A stretch of DNA of 64,000 nucleotides from Ichthyophthirius multifiliis (Eukaryota > Ciliophora > Oligohymenophorea > Hymenostomatida). This document shows, one piece after another, positions 1-13,700 of the stretch. The notes under the pieces were generated by a model that saw only the letters and a program-made list of their open reading frames with translations, had not been told where the DNA came from and did no database searches. The stretch covers positions 62,001 to 126,000 of the forward strand of contig NW_004086389.1 of NCBI RefSeq assembly GCF_000220395.1, in the 5' to 3' direction. Positions within the stretch are counted from its first letter, which is position 1. Every line of letters starts with the position of its first letter. Made by a program: the position numbers and the translations under genes.

Positions 1-1689
1 ATACATGGAATTATAATTTAGGAAAAAAGAAATAGAAGTATTATAAATTATTTAAAAGCAAAAAATTGTTTTATTATTATTATTATAGTTTAATAGTGAA
101 TTAGACAATTAAAAATAAAAAGTATAAATTTTAGAAGAAACATTATCATAGAAATTATAAGAATTCAAAACAAACCAATTAGTAAATGAATTAGAAAGAT
201 AATTAAGTTAAGTAGAGATGGGACTAAATTTAAAATAATAATAGGAATAATAATTATTAGTTAAAATATGTCTATTAGAATAAGAAAATTAGTAATTATT
301 AGAAGAAAAGCATTCAATGAACATTGTAAACATTATGGAAATTCTAAAATAAAATGAAGCTCTTGAAAAAGAAATAGAATAATTAAAAACAACAGCTGTA
401 GATACTATTGTGGACAAGGAGAATAATATAATATTCCTAAATGAAAAAGTAAATGAGTTAGAAATAAGTTTAGAAAATTATAAATAATAAATAGATTAAT
501 AAAATTTCGAATTCGATAATAGGTTTTAATAAGCTTTTAATAAGGAAGATTAGACAATAAAGAATATGAATAAAAAATATAATAATTAGAAAACTAATTG
601 TATGAAAAATATTGTTGTAATATTGAAGAAGAATTAATTAAATTTTAACTTACTGAAGCTGAAGAATAAAATAAAAACAAAAGTGATAAGATAAAGCAAA
701 TAGAAAAGTAATTAAATTTATAAAAGGAATAATTTGAGAATGAAATTAATTAAAAAAATCAAATAATTAATAACTTAAATATCAAAATAAGTTAATTAAA
801 TTAATATTAAGCAAAATTAAAATAATAAATAGAAGAAGTTTAAAGAAAAGTTTAAGAAAAACAAAATTAAATAGAACTTCAATAATAAAAAATTATGTAA
901 ATAATAAGGAAAAATAAATAACTAGAATTAGAAAATTAATAAAATAATGAAAATGAATAAAAATTAAAACGGAATTTAAAATAATAAAAATAATAAATTG
1001 ATTTATTATAAAAAGAAAATTAAATATAAAAAGAAACTATTGACTAAATTCAATTATAAAAAAATAATATAAATAATAATACTTAATAATAAATATAATA
1101 ATCTAATACAATATCTTTAGTTAATTTAGCTAAAGATTTTAGAGATGAAGATTTTAATTGGGATGAAGAAGAGGAAGAGAAAACTGAAAAGATATAAACA
1201 CCTTAATTAAAATCAAAATAAATACATGTTTAAGATACAATATAGAAATTTAAAGAAGAGAATTAATAATTAAAGAGCATAAACTTTAAGCTTTAATTAT
1301 AAAATAACTCTTTAGATGCCCATAATAAAAAACTAGAAACATAAATGATAGAACTTCTAAAATAATTATAAGATAATAGAAAGGAGTTAATGAATAATGA
1401 AAAAGTAGCAAATTTAATTTAAGAGTTAAATACTTTCAAAACACACTGTAAAAAAGTTGAAAGCTATTTTGTAAATGAAAAATTATAATTAATTGAAGAA
1501 AATTATTATTTAAAAAATGAACTTAAAATATAGACATAAAATTTTGATTAGAAAAATTAATTGTTTTCTTAAATTACATAAGAAAGGGATTATTTTAGAC
1601 ATAAATATAGTTAAGCAAAAAAAATGGTTGTTTAAAGAAAAAAGGAAGGATTAGAAAAAAAGAAAAACATATTTTAAATATTTTAATGA
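1..1689 (+). CDS. Gln/Lys/Glu-rich coiled-coil protein, possibly 5' partial
   Basis: I do not recognise a family. With TAA and TAG as Gln the frame is open from the window edge (first ATG at 5) to TGA at 1687-1689, roughly 560 residues. The product is almost entirely heptad-like Leu/Ile with Lys, Glu, Gln and Asn, i.e. a long coiled coil, interrupted near 1130-1190 by an acidic patch (DEDFNWDEEEEE-like). No signal peptide, membrane segment or catalytic motif is visible. The frame changes once: codons beginning at 5 are in phase until about 532, and a second phase is good from about 544 onward. An 11-nt near-duplication lies exactly there (524-544), and removing one unit restores a single frame; a one-base error would do so too. 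The gene may start upstream of the window, so the start at 5 is only the first Met. Role unknown; cytoskeletal or centrosomal scaffolds often look like this. Confidence 0.7.
524..544 (+). repeat. 11-nt imperfect tandem duplication at a frame break
   Basis: The 10-mer ttttaataag occurs at 524-533 and again at 535-544, giving a period of 11. Reading phase of the coiled-coil gene changes across this site by the amount one extra 11-nt unit would cause. Confidence 0.6.
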
Positions 1690-1818
1690 AAAAAAAAAAA
1701 AATTAATTTGCTTTTAAAAATTTTATTTTAATATATACTATTACATAAGTAAAATATTTTTTTTTTTTTAAATTATATTAATATTTATTTTTATATAAAT
1801 TTTTTATTTTATTATTTT
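1690..1818. other. AT-rich convergent intergenic spacer
   Basis: Only A/T runs between the 3' ends of two converging genes; no gene or RNA seen. Confidence 0.6.
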
Positions 1819-2925
1819 TCATTTAAAACCTTTATCAATTTTTTAACATGTTTCTTCTAATAATTTAATTAAAGAATCAGTTGTACTTTCTCTTTATTAT
1901 CTTTCTGTCTTTGATTTTTGTTAAATAAATAAATTTATTTTTAAATTATAAAATTATTACCTAAAGCTCTTCTTAAATTTTTTCATGTATATCTTCAATC
2001 ATTCTATACATTTTGCTTTATGTCTCTTCTCTTGTCTTTTTTTATTTTTAGTTTAAATAAAATGAATAATTTAGAACTTTTATATTAATTTTTTAAATTA
2101 CTTTTTTTTCTACTAATAAAACATCATGAAACTAATTAAGTTAATTTTCAATTTCTTCAGTTAAAATATTAGTTTAATCTTCTCTAAAAATTCGAAATAA
2201 AATTTAACTTTTTATTATATTGTTATTTTATATTGCTTTACCTTTTTTTTTATCCTAATCTATTTATTGTTTAATAAAATTAATTATTTAATTAACTTCT
2301 TTTATTTTATTATCTGAATTTTCTTCATATGATTTATTATTTTTGTTAAGGTTTATATTCATATTATAAAATTTCTCATCTATTTGTTTAAAAATGTTAT
2401 TTTCAAATGTTTTTTTTGACTTTTTTTAATTTTTTTGAAAAATAAAAATATAATTAATGCGAATTTCGAAATATAATACAAATTTTTCTTCTTCAAAATA
2501 AATTTTATAAATTTTCGTTCAGTATTTTTGTTTCCTTTTATTTTTCCTAATTTGAATCCTTCATTATTAGAAATAAATAATAAAATGTAAAAAAAATTAT
2601 ACTTACTTATTTATTATTTTTTAATTCTTCAAATGTATATTACAATTTCATAACCTCATCTTTTAATATCTTAATTAATATAATATGCATAATATATTGG
2701 AATATTATATATTACATTAAATTTTTAATCGTCTGCTAAACGTTCTTAATTTAGCCTTTCTTCCAAATTAAAAATTCTTTAATCCAAAATATTTCTTCTA
2801 TCTTATTTTTCTTTATTTAAATTATGTTCAGCGTTTTCCCATTTTTCTCTTAAAATTCTTATTCTTTATTTGTTTGGGGATTCTTCTTAATTAACTCTTA
2901 TAGAAGATTAGAAAGGAGAGGTCAT
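1819..2925 (-). CDS. Small coiled-coil protein, unknown function
   Basis: I do not recognise it. ATG is the complement of 2923-2925 and TGA the complement of 1819-1821. The N-terminal exon encodes a charged helical stretch with REKWENAEHN and LEERLNQERL; later exons give EEIENQLNQFHDVLLVEKK and TREETQSKMYRMIEDIHEKI, all coiled-coil in character, ending SLIKLLEETCQKIDKGFK. Likely introns are 2670-2715 (46 nt) and 1909-1960 (52 nt). A third begins at 2606, but its 3' end near 2540-2560 does not give a consistent phase, so either the acceptor differs from what I see or there is a one-base error. It converges on the upstream coiled-coil gene. Length about 290 residues. A role in cilia or the cytoskeleton is only a guess. 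Confidence 0.6.
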
Positions 2926-3377
2926 TAATTTATGTTTTTTTTTCTTTAAGATAAATTTTTATATTAATATATAATTATAATGCAAAAAATAAATATTTTT
3001 AGTTATATTTATTTAAATTTAAATTTAATAAAATTTTGAATAATTTACTTTTTTATTTTTTTCGATTATATGCCTTATTAAATAATAAATTATTCTATCG
3101 AATATTTTAATTATCTATTGATTTAAAAATTAATAATAAATTAAATTTAAAAAATAAACTTATGTTTAATATAAAAATCCAAAATTGTATAAATATGATG
3201 TTTATTTATATATTTAAAACTAATAAATATTTATAAAAAAAAAACACTAAAAACAATAATAAATATTTTAAAAAAATCTTATAAAAAAATACATTATTTT
3301 AAATAATAATTATCAAATATTATTTTCTAAATATTTTTTTTATATAAAAAAAAAAAATTGAAAATATATATAAATAA
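2926..3377. other. AT-rich divergent intergenic region
   Basis: Presumed promoters of the flanking divergent genes lie here. I see only A/T tracts, with no recognisable element. Confidence 0.5.
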
Positions 3378-4334
3378 ATGATTTTATAATAATAATAAAA
3401 CAGTATATAAAAATTAGATATAATATAAGAAAAAATATAAACTGCCATAAAAGTTTATAATCTTCCTTTAGATTATGACGTTTAATTAATTTTGGATACT
3501 TTTTCAAAAGTTGGAAATATAAAAGAGTATTTTAATGAATAATTTGAAATTATAATAATTTATTATAACTAAGATTGTATATATCTTTCGAATTTTTTCA
3601 ATAATTATTAATATGGACAACATAATTAAGTATTAAAGATAAATACAAATATAACTGAAAAAGATATAAAAGGTAAAATATTTAAAACATATGATTAATA
3701 GAATAATAAATAGCATCATTCAGCAAATACAAGTTATACAGATTATAATTTTAATACAGCAAATGCTTTTACATATAAAATTTGTGAAAATAATGGTTAA
3801 TAATCCAAATAAAGTATAAAAAAGTAATCATAAAGTAATTCTTAATTAATTAAAAAAAAAAGATCAACAATCCATTGTTATGTAAGCAAAAATTATTTAT
3901 AAAACGGATAAGGAATTTAAACTTTAAAAGAACAAAATGTAAGCAAATATAATACTGAACGAATTAATTCACAAAATTCTAGCAATAAAATTAATAAATC
4001 ATCATCCCTGATTTTTTCTGAAGATTAATTCTAGGATGATTTATCAATTCAATCAATAAAACTAAATAGTGGATAAAAAAGCGATTTAAATGTATTTAAT
4101 ATAAATAAAATAAGCGAAAGAATGGATGAATTCTAAATTAATGATTAGAGTAATAATTTCAATAATATGAATAATTAAAATTCTTAATTAAACTAAAGAA
4201 ATAATCATATTAAATAATAAAAATTTAAGGATGATAAAATTAAGAAAAAAAATATTTTTGGTAAATATGTTTTTAATTTTTAGTACTTAGTCGTTTTAAT
4301 TGTTTTTCATGTATTTTATTGTATTTACTAATGA
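3378..4334 (+). CDS. RRM-like N-terminus, Asn/Gln-rich middle, C-terminal membrane anchor
   Basis: ATG at 3378 follows an A-rich leader; TGA is at 4332-4334, about 318 residues with no intron needed. Residues from about 23 read as a beta-alpha-beta pattern typical of an RNA recognition motif: IKVYNLPLDYDV (strand 1 and RNP2-like), LILDTFSKVGNIKEYF, then EIIIIYYNQDCIYLSNFF. The centre, residues about 100-285, is Asn/Ser/Gln/Lys-rich and probably disordered. The last about 20 residues (YLVVLIVFHVFYCIY) form one hydrophobic helix after a lysine-rich KIKKKNIFGK, so a tail-anchored membrane topology is likely. Classical RNP1 aromatic residues are weak, so RNA binding is inferred from fold pattern only. 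The combination of RRM-like fold with a tail anchor is uncommon. Confidence 0.6.
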
Positions 4335-4721
4335 TTTTAATTAACTAATTTTTCTTTTACACATAATTATATTTTTTTTAATCATTAAAAACATTTTAAT
4401 AATAAAAATCTTTTATATATAAAAGTATATTTTGTATTTTTTTTTTTTAAAGTTTTAATTTTATATAAATTTTTTTAATTTTAATATATTTATGTAATTT
4501 AATTAAATGAAAGAATGATGATAATTTCAATGAAACTATTATGTTTATATATATTAAATAGATATATTATAATTAAATATAAAATAAAATATGATTTTAT
4601 TTTTAAATAATAATTTTTAAATAATTTATTTAAATTTTTTCTAAAATATATATTATTATACATATAAATTAAAAAATAATTATTATAAAATATGATTTTT
4701 TTTTTTTTTTTAATATTTATT
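4335..4721. other. AT-rich spacer, possible hidden first exon of the giant gene
   Basis: Nearly pure A/T. A short ATG-led stretch at about 4516-4560 (MMIISMKLLCLYILN) resembles the start of a signal peptide and could be a separate first exon of the next gene, but no convincing donor/acceptor pair proves it. Confidence 0.3.
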
Positions 4722-7700
4722 TAAAGACTTCGTTAACTTATATGCGGTTAATTGATTTAAGTTTCTAGTTAATCAATTTTTCCATATTCATCAAATAAAC
4801 AAGAAACTACTTATTACTAGTTTTAATTTGTTCCCTAAACAATAATTGAAAAAGATGCATTTATTGAAGTTACCTTCCCTTCTGAATTTTTAGCAAACGC
4901 TATTCCAAAAAGACCAGAATGCTCTATAAAAAAAGAAAATGATTAATATTTTTAATAAGTGCCTTGTGTAACTATAAATAATCGAATCGTAAGAGCAGAT
5001 GTTTAGAATATACTAAAGAATATCTTCACGATTGTAATAGGATAAATAACTAATCCCTAATATAAAGATTAATCTGGATAATTTTCTATAAGGACAACTT
5101 ATTTGGAAGTAACTCAAGATTATTCAGATACATTTGGCTATGTAGGATTCGCTCCACCACCTTGTAATTTTTAATAAATATTAAAATATTTTATAATATA
5201 ACAAAAAATTTATTTTTTTAAAAAAGTAATAATTTAGGATCCTTAAATATACAGAATAAGTAACTATCGTATTAGTGAAGGGTCGTCATGGGAATTCTAA
5301 TTTAGAACATAAAATAGTTATGGACCAGGAAACAGTTTAAGATTTACATTTCCAGAAGGATATCGTTCCTTAGGAGTAGGATGTGATATAGTAGGTTAGT
5401 TTGGAAAAACGGCAAAAGCAATACTTGCGCATAATTATAGAACAATAACCTGCTAAAGCGTTAATAAAAATATTACTGATATAAATATTGCAAGAGTAAT
5501 AAATATGATAAATCCTGATTTTAGTGGAATCATGTAAGGATTTAAAATTGAAGTATTGGAATTAGATTCTTCTTTAGTTTTAGAAAAAGTAGAGTTTGGA
5601 GGAAATATATAGATAGAGCCAGGAATAATGAAGATAAGTTATATATCTTCTGATAGCTTTAAATGGTCAAAATCTTTATACTCATTCTTTATTAATTTAG
5701 TTAACCCTGTAGGTTCTAATGATAGACTTTATTTAAATTTTACAAATGAATGGAAATTAAATGCAAAAAATTGTACAATAGTAAATGGGTAAATATTTAT
5801 TTTTTAATTAATATATAATAAATAAATATAGTTTCGAACAAAAAAAAAATGAAATGATTTATTGTTACTTAATTCCAGAAGCAAATGCCTATAGAATAGA
5901 AAACTTTGAAAAAATAGATTCTACAAAAAGACTAGTACTCTCAGTAGAAGTAGAGTCTCCTCATTACGAAAACTAATATCCAGTAACAATCGCAACATAT
6001 AACACTCTGAGAAATGCTGTAGTAGACATGAATACAGTTGATATAATGATTAATTAAACTTACGGAGTTCTTGAAAAGTTTAGTGTGAATCCAGTTTAGG
6101 CTCCCATAACACTACGAGCGGGAGAAATAGGGCCTTTAGAAATAACTCTTTTTTTGAAAACGCAATTACCAAAGACTGATGTGGGAACCTTTGGTAAATT
6201 TAGAATAGATATATTTCCTTAAATATTAAAGCCTGAGCCTTAATATGGAAAATTAGTCTGCTTTTTTTACGCTGATAAATACTCAGGAGGTTTAAATGGC
6301 GAAAACTGTGATAAAGATTGGGAATTGGCGAGAACTGATCGTACAGCATTAATATATTTAACACCTTTAGCGTATTCATTCAAGGAGAGTGAAATTCCAA
6401 TAACGGTGACAACTTAAGGTAATTTTGCTGGAAAACCTAAAGGAGTTCAATTAAATCCCCTTGTATAAAGATATTTGTTTCATATACATATGTGGAAATT
6501 TAATGGTAATATATTTACACTTGATTCTACTGGCAAAGAAGTTCCTCCAGGATAACCTCCAGATGAAGTATATTTTACTGAATTTATTCCAAAACCAGAT
6601 GCTATTAATGATGGATCTGCAAAAGACGTTCCTAATCCAGCCGGGTAAATTTCAGATTTATCAGCTACAGTTTATAGTGCCGGATAGTTTACTAATATTT
6701 AAATGAAATATAATCATTTGAATGATTTTATTAAAGATTATACATTAAGAAAACCTGAAAATAGAAATTATATCATTAGAATAGAATTTATTGGATCTGC
6801 TTGGGAAACTAATTTGGGTTGGGGAAATGCAGCTAATTTAGCCGATGGCGATTAATGGAGAAAAGGAGAAAAAACACTAGGATTTACTTCAAAGCATAAT
6901 TATTTAATTAAAAATTATCCATGTTAACTTGAGGGTAATATATGGGAACATATAGATCTGACATAAAAAGCTAGTAATTGTGATTTGAATATAAGAGAAT
7001 AAAAAGAATCATTAAACGAATATCCTTATTTGTAAGTTAATTTATTATAGACTAATTTCATTTCTAAAACATCATATATAAAAATAACTATTCCTAAAAT
7101 AAAAATTTCTAATAATGTCGATTATCCTGCAATTATTAATTTTAAAATTCTTGAAGAAACTCCTGGATAAAGAGACCCAATAGTTCCTATTTGCTAAATT
7201 GATAATAAATAAATTTTTGTTGTTACAAAATTTACACCATGTATTTTTTTAAAAATAAAATAAAATATATATATAATTTTATTTTAGTAAGCCCTTAAGT
7301 AATTACTGCAACTTAAAATAATCTAAGATTAAATACAAAAGATATTAAATATACTTATACGTTCCCTTAAAGCAATCTTGATTTAAATTATGCTGTAATA
7401 ATCGAATTGCCTAAAGTATAAATGTTATTTGGACCTGTTGCTTGTACTGGAGGTACATGTTTGAAATATGACTATCCGGTCAATTGGATTGTTTTTACAC
7501 CTAATATTGCCTAATTAACTACTGCAAAAATAGAGATAATAGAAAATTTTATTACTAATCCTGCTTATAATACTTAGTTCACTATCAATTCTTATGTATG
7601 GTTTTAATAGTAATTAGTTAATATAGGTTCAGGTACTATTACTTATCCTTATATGACAATGACTGGTGGAATATTTAAACTTGAAGAAACAACACAACTA

Positions 7701-10700
7701 TATTAAGTAAGAAAAATATATATATATAAAAAAATGATTAAATATTTTTATTTTTTTCAATAAATAAGTCAAACTAAGTTAAAAATACAATATCTTTCAC
7801 ATTAGAAGAAGCTTTACCTGATAATGGCTATATTTCATTAACATTTAATTGCCATAAGCTAAATACAGTAACAAATTTCTTTTTTGCAACTACCGGAATC
7901 ACTGCGTTAGATAATTAAGGAATAAGATATATAGCAGACAGTGATTCTAAGTTAGTAATATTTAACTTAATGACAATAGCTAAATCATCGTTAGTAACAA
8001 TTGTAATTTCTTTATAATTGCCAAGTACTTTAATTTGCTTGAAGCCATTGGTAACAGTAGAATTAGGTTACGAATTTAAAACAGCTTTAAATTCAGGCGT
8101 AATGTTGCATAGTCCATCACCATTAGTAAATTACGAATAAATATAATATGATTCAACACCTGCTTAAATAACTGTAAATAAAGCATTTTAAGACTTTTAA
8201 ATTTTAAATCCAATAGTGTATAAAAGAACGCATCCTGAAAGGACAATAACAAATAAAATATATATTGGGCCTTTTAACTTTAAATTTACAGTAGCAAATG
8301 TTGCAATAAACAGTATCAAATATGCTTTAATATTTAATATAGTAAACAATATTATTGATCCTTTTATATGTGGTCCAAATGGAGGTTATGATATTTGCTA
8401 ATTAGATGATTAAATATTAAATAAATAATTATTAATAATAAACAAATGTTCATGTTCTAGTAATTCAGGATCTTTAAAAATGAGTTTATTTCATAGTAAT
8501 GCTTTAAATGCAAATCAAGAATATGAAGTTGAATTTTCAACTCGTTATGCGAATCCATATAATGGCATTACTTAACCTTCTACTCAAGCTTACTATGAAA
8601 TATAGAGTTCCCATTAGATTCCTTCTAATCCTTTAATTTCAAGTACAGATACTAAGTATTCAAACTCACACTTTCTGTATTTATATGCTACTGTATTTAC
8701 TGACTTCACTGTACAATGGGCACATTCAACTCCAGGTTAGTACAATATGTTCATATTTTCATTTACTGTAAGCTAAGACATTCCTGCATATGATCTGGGA
8801 GGTAGATTGTAACTTGAATTCCCAACATCAGATGATGAAGGATTTGCTTTTAATACTGATTTAAAATGTAATTCTAGTGATAAATTAGGAGCTTCTTGTT
8901 GGTTTGCAGATGAAATAAAATAAAAAGAAGATTATTCTTCTAAATCAGATACATATTATGCAGATAACTTCACATTAATAAAAAAAAAAGAGCTTAAATG
9001 CATTTTAGTAGAAAGCCGATATTAAGGTGAGCCTGTATTTTTGGAGGTTATTAATTTCAATTCAATAGCTAAAGGCACAAAAACTAAAATTTATGTAGGG
9101 AAAGTTTGTAATCCAACCACTCCTAAAGACAGTAGTAACAAAGCAATAAGAGCAAATATTAATTTGAGAATTACTTCTTACAATATCGATTCTAAAGGAG
9201 AGCGAGTATACTTAAATTCTTCTATATCTAAGTTTTCATTAATCTTATAGATAATCCTGGTATTCTTTCTCCTATAAATGATGAAAGTACTATAGTGGGC
9301 ACAGTAGGAGAAACTTTTCTCTCTACATTTAAGAAAGATACTTCAAAAATTGTGCATCAAATGAAAATTGCCTTAATATAAGGTGATTTCTATGTAACTG
9401 AATTACCTGTTGGCTATTTTAATTTACCTTACAAAGAAAACAAAGGTAATTTAGAAGAATGCAAATTAAGCACAACTTTTGAATATTGCATAGTATTCGA
9501 AGATTCAAACTGGGTAGTAAGAAAAGCAAAAGCCGCTTTGGTTCCAACAGTTACTGGAAATATTGAATTATTCGCATTAACAGATAGATCAGAAATAGAT
9601 AATATTAACTTCTAATCATATATTTGGAGTTAAGGTAAATTGACAAATGTTGTTTTAGAAGTAATTAATAAAACAGCCTGGGATGCAGCATAAGGATTGA
9701 TTACAAATCTTGCTATAGATTTGGCACAATGGGTTACTTATGGAGATGCAAGTTTTAAAGTTCCAGTTTCTAAGAAATAAGTAGACATAGTAGTATCATT
9801 CAAAATTGCTAATTAAATTCCTGCAGAAGGTTCCATAGAAATTAGATTTAAACATGCAACACCATTTAAGATTTATCCGAATTGCAAATCTCACATATCA
9901 GGTGGTAGTTAATTATTATCAGCAGCTTAAGTAGATGTTGCTTAAAATGGAGAAATAGGTTGTGCGATATAGTAAGATTATTCGTGGTATATTACAGGTT
10001 TTAAAAAAATATCTGGATCAAATGATATTTAGATTACTGGATAAATTGACATTCCTAGTACTGTAGCTCCGATTTCTGTATAGGTTTTTACTTATGCAAA
10101 CTAAGATGATAGTTAAATTAATTTAAAAGGAAAAATTATTGATAAATCGAGCCCGGTTGATTCTATTTTTACAATTGGAAAACCTGCTTCCTTTATTGAT
10201 GGAAATATATTTTTGTAACAATCAGAACCTTTAAAAATTAATTATTAGGGTTTTTTTAAAGTTTAAGTAAATTCTTAATATCTTGAATAAGATATTACTT
10301 TCGTATTTTAGAGAGTTTCTGGAACTATTTAAGGATTTAAATCTTTATTTGCAAATAGAGAAAGTATCGTTTGTTTTGCTTAAAATGTTGATAATCCAGA
10401 TATTACAATTCCTTTATTTTATAACTTTAATAATTATTTAACTGATATTGCTGCACCTAATTTATCAAATGACATAACTATTAAATGTGAAATAGAGACC
10501 AATTTACTAATTCCTAATAAAGACTATGTCATTACTTTGGGTTTATAGGATAAAACTACAGGCGTTTTATCAGGTTTAACAAGCTTTTGGCCTTCCAATA
10601 CAGGCATTTTCAATGTTATTATATCATCTAAAGCCTAAACTAATTACCATATTGAATACATAGAAATATATCCTGAAGAATTTACACTTCTAGAACTGAT

Positions 10701-13700
10701 TTCTACAAATAATTTATCAGGTTAATCCAATTTATTAATATTTACTTTTACTCCCAAAGTCAAAATTGCTGTGGATTATGATTACCTAATAATAGAATTA
10801 AATACAAAATCATTAGATGGTACATCTGTTTTTGATGACGATTTAGGTCTTTCTTCTTATGAGAATTTAAACAAAATTCCAGCTGATGTTTAAGGAAAAG
10901 CTAATTTAATCGCAACATGTAGAATATCAAGGGGACTTTCAGCAAATAATATTGCAAGCAAAATTATATGTTTTTTTAATGCAGACATTAGTACTTCTGA
11001 TAGAATAATGCTATTTCTTCATGTCTAGAATCCTAATATATTATTATATTAAATGTATATCCCTGTCATTGTTTATACTTAAACTAAAGGAAAATTGCCG
11101 AAAACTAATTGGAGTATTTTAGAGTTTTCATATTTCGTTGTTGAAATATCATCTGCTAAAATCTATAACAATGATAGTTTTGATCCATCAAAATATGATA
11201 ATAATATCACTTTAAAATTCTCTTTATCAGCCTCAATTAGCAATATTGAAAAATATTATTTTGTAGTGTAATTTAATTTGCCTTATCTACCTCTTTCAAG
11301 TGCATCTCCGTCTTGTTCAGTCGGAAATATATATGTCTTAATTAATAATAAAATGCTTGTTTGTTAACTTACAAGTCCTATTGCTACAAATTTCATTGAA
11401 TTCAAAGATGTTTTCGTTTTCGAAAAACAATCTATCCTTTATACAGCAGATTAACTAAAAATAATGGGATGGGCAAGTGCTCTAATCAATTTAAAATAAC
11501 AAAGTTATTTAATGCAATATAAATATTTGAAAGATGCCAATACTCCTCCAACAGATATAGATTAAACAGATATTTAACTAAAAATTTTTAGCCTTAATAT
11601 TTCACTTATAAAAACTGATTAAAATGTAATTTTCTAAATAAATAAGATTAAATTATAAGGTGCTAAAAAAATCACAATCAAATTACCTGTAAGTGCAACT
11701 GGATATATTGTAAATAATTTTGATTGTACTAATTATTAGGATAGTATTTTAGACTATGTTGAAGTTACAAAATGTTTTATAAAACTTAATGCTATACATA
11801 TATATTTTGACACTACTAAAATAACTAATTATGATTTTAAAAATATTTAAGTAGTAACTAGAAGTAATGCCCTATAACCTTAATCAACTTCAATTGATTT
11901 CGATAATGAATGTATTGAATTATTCACTTGGGATGGAGATTTAGAACCTTCTTCTGTAATCCTTGTTGGAAAATCTAAATTTGCAGTTAAAGTCAGTGCT
12001 ACTTATACAAATTTACCATCAGGAAAACCTTTTGATAAATTTGAAATTATTGACGATAGATATATGGAAACAGAAGATAATTTAGGTTCTGGTTATGGGA
12101 CATTAATTATTGAAAATGTTTTGGCTCCAGCAAAAGATTTTATTATAGATTCAATAACGAATATAGAATTTATTCCTACTTTAAAAGATGCTTTAGATAA
12201 GTATAATGATGCTAATAATGTATAATTTGACAGTAAACCTTGTTCTTTAGTTTGCAGAATTAATGGAAAGTTATAAACTTAATGTGATTATTAAAATAAT
12301 AAAATTGTTTTCGGAATTAATGCATTATTTGGAGATTAATTCAGAATTACATTAGATATTGTATGTTTGGATAGTTTTCCTGAAAGAAAAAGTATTATTT
12401 ATATTTTTTTTTAAAATAATAATGGTTTTTTTTAAAAAAATAGTTTTAGGTTAATTAAATGATATAAATAATATATAAGACAATTTAAATGTTAAGATTA
12501 AATTTCCACCAGATACTATGATTCAAGATTATGATAATAAGACTACAGGTTTAAATGTTAAGTACAATAAATTTTAATTAAAAACTGTATTGGAAGATGC
12601 TCCGCTTAGATTTTTAATAAGAGATTCTTAACTCAATATGTTAAAAGGTTTTAAAATAATTTTAGAAAATGCATTATTAGATAATCCTTCAGTCCCAGTT
12701 AAACCAGCATCACTTATTGATGTTTCTACTATGAATGGCTAATGTACACTTACTTAAATTTCAAAAATACAAAATGCTATAAATATATAATATTGCTAAA
12801 TTTATAAAGAAACTGATTTAATAATTGAAATTTTTACTGACAATCCTACAATGGCTGCCATTTTAAATAATGATACTGATTATGAATTATAAGTTAAATT
12901 CTTAACTAATTCTGGATTTTTTATTAAAAAAGATTATAAAATTATATTTAAAGGTTTTGATAATATAGCTATTGATATTTTATATTTTCAAAACTACATT
13001 ACCATTAATAACATGAATAATATTAATAATTATATTAAATTATAAAATTTTTATTTGACTTCTAAATTAAAATCAGATAAAACATCTATGTATATATAAT
13101 TGCAAACGCAACAAGCTTTTACTTTATCTACAAAAATAGATGACTTGTATTTATTAGAATTAATATTCCACCAAATTAATGTATAAGAAGCATTTGGAGC
13201 TACTGCTTATGAAGGTAATAATAATAACTTATAAAAGAAATTATATTTTAAAAAATAAATATTTAATTAATATTTATAAAAATTTAGGATAAATTATTCC
13301 ATGTTAGTTGTATACAGATAGCTTTGTTGCTCAAATTTAAGAATGTTCTATTTATAGCATTAATAGTAAAGCTTCTAAAAATCACTAAAATCATATTTAA
13401 TACTCTTATGAAGGAGATTAAATTAATTATTAAGATAAAGATCTGATAATAAGAATACGAAATGTTAATTTATTTGCAAATAAATTAATATCAATATCAA
13501 TTGATGATTTTATCCTACCTGATTTAGTTACTGTTCCATTCTTATCATTTACTGCATAATTAATTTTAATTTCTTAAACTGCTATAAATGTTTATTAAGA
13601 AACTCAAGTACTGAGATAATTTTTCCCCTATGTAATTAAAATTTAAGATTCAGCTGACAAAAGTGATCAAATATCAAATTTTAATTTATAAACATAAAAT

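Noticed and set aside
9041-9250. Short ORF treated as a separate gene
   Set aside because: It is an in-frame piece of the giant gene between TAA/TAG glutamine codons, ended by a one-base phase break.
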